Shown here in pieces: positions 5,780-6,131 of a stretch of DNA of 6,131 nucleotides. Origin of the DNA: Oscillospiraceae bacterium (lineage in GTDB: Bacteria; Bacillota_A; Clostridia; Oscillospirales; Oscillospiraceae). Numbering within the stretch: position 1 is the first letter of the stretch; each line of letters starts with the position of its first letter. The DNA lies in contig JAFYAB010000141.1 in assembly GCA_017540945.1 (NCBI GenBank), positions 1 through 6,131 of the forward strand, given 5' to 3'. The notes beneath the pieces were generated by a model, which had not been told where the DNA came from, made no database searches, and saw only the letters and a list, made by a program, of their open reading frames with translations. A program made the translations under genes and the position numbers.

Positions 5780-6131
5780 TCATTCCTCGATGGAGACCGC
5801 GCGGAACTCCTCGCCAGTCTCAATGGGGGTGATGGCGCCGCGGGTCAGGTCTGTGACCCGGGCGGAGAAATCCGCGGTACGGTCCGCAGGCAACAGAATG
5901 TGGAGGCAGATATCGGCGCTGTATTCCGTGTCTTCCACCACGCCACCGAAGCGTTCCGTCTCCTGCCGCAGGCGCTCAAAATAGCTGTAGGGCAGGATCA
6001 GGTCCAGTTTTTTCCAGAGCTGTTTCAGGGAGATCCCGGCCTCATTGAGGGCATCCCGGGCGGCTTTGCCGTAGGCCCGGACCAGGCCGCCGGTGCCCAG
6101 GAGGGTGCCGCCGAAATACCTGGTCACCACA
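5780..6131 (-). CDS. yigZ: YigZ / IMPACT (UPF0029) family protein, 5' end outside the window
   Basis: Only the last ~116 codons are present; family members are about 200-215 residues, so roughly the N-terminal half is missing. The visible part starts inside the Impact domain at VVTRYFGGTLLGTGGLVRAYGKAA, the best-conserved block of the family, and continues through the C-terminal DUF1949-like ferredoxin-fold domain (about residues 40-110). The GTG near 6130 encodes a conserved internal valine and is not a start. The family is related to the eukaryotic translation regulator IMPACT; the bacterial role is poorly defined, and a link to ribosomes or RNA is only suggested. The TGA stop is followed 18 bases later by the three-palindrome element. 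The symbol yvyE is used for the Bacillus member. Confidence 0.93.
   Translation of the reverse strand, partial: VVTRYFGGTLLGTGGLVRAYGKAARDALNEAGISLKQLWKKLDLILPYSYFERLRQETERFGGVVEDTEYSADICLHILLPADRTADFSARVTDLTRGAITPIETGEEFRAVSIEE

Noticed and set aside
5553..5783. 77-codon N-terminal extension of the dgt reading frame
   Set aside because: It translates straight through the palindromic repeats, and family homology begins at the ATG at 5552.
6128..6130. GTG at the window edge as the start of a short gene
   Set aside because: It falls inside the conserved VVTRYFGG block of the YigZ family, so the gene continues beyond the window.

Overview
All recognisable genes lie on the minus strand, so the window is transcribed from right to left. 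The transcription order is a YigZ/IMPACT-family gene (cut by the window edge), a dGTPase-like HD hydrolase (dgt), a small four-helix membrane protein, DNA primase (dnaG), the primary sigma factor (rpoD), acyl carrier protein (acpP) and the signal recognition particle RNA (ffs). The set points to a Gram-positive anaerobe of the class Clostridia, probably an Oscillospiraceae-like gut bacterium. The reasons are a Bacillus-type SRP RNA with an Alu domain, a short 375-residue primary sigma factor, the dgt-dnaG-rpoD order, strong GGAGG-type ribosome binding sites, fairly high GC in the housekeeping genes, and families of palindromic intergenic repeats of a kind I recall from such genomes. The genus is not determined.

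Left part (1-809): ffs fills the first ~320 bases and has a good sigma-A promoter squeezed into the short gap after the acpP stop codon. acpP stands alone with its own near-consensus promoter. Middle (810-3702): rpoD and dnaG form a tight pair one base apart, both starting with GTG, and rpoD's ribosome binding site lies inside the end of dnaG. This is the macromolecular-synthesis core, with primase for replication priming and sigma-A for housekeeping transcription.

Right part (3703-6131): the gap between dnaG and dgt holds an AT-richer membrane-protein gene bracketed by two inverted copies of a ~79-bp double-palindrome repeat, plus a separate two-hairpin repeat and a run of 7-bp tandem units next to the dnaG leader. 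The gap between dgt and yigZ holds a 116-bp element of three equally spaced 22-bp palindromes with identical 19-bp spacers, closed by a perfect 28-bp inverted repeat. The coding genes are ordinary housekeeping genes. The unexplained content is this intergenic palindromic repeat system, whose units share a CCGTAGGGGC / GCCCCTACGG border around different palindromic hearts. No transposase, cas gene, tRNA or phage gene is visible, so any mobility or regulatory role for the repeats is inference.
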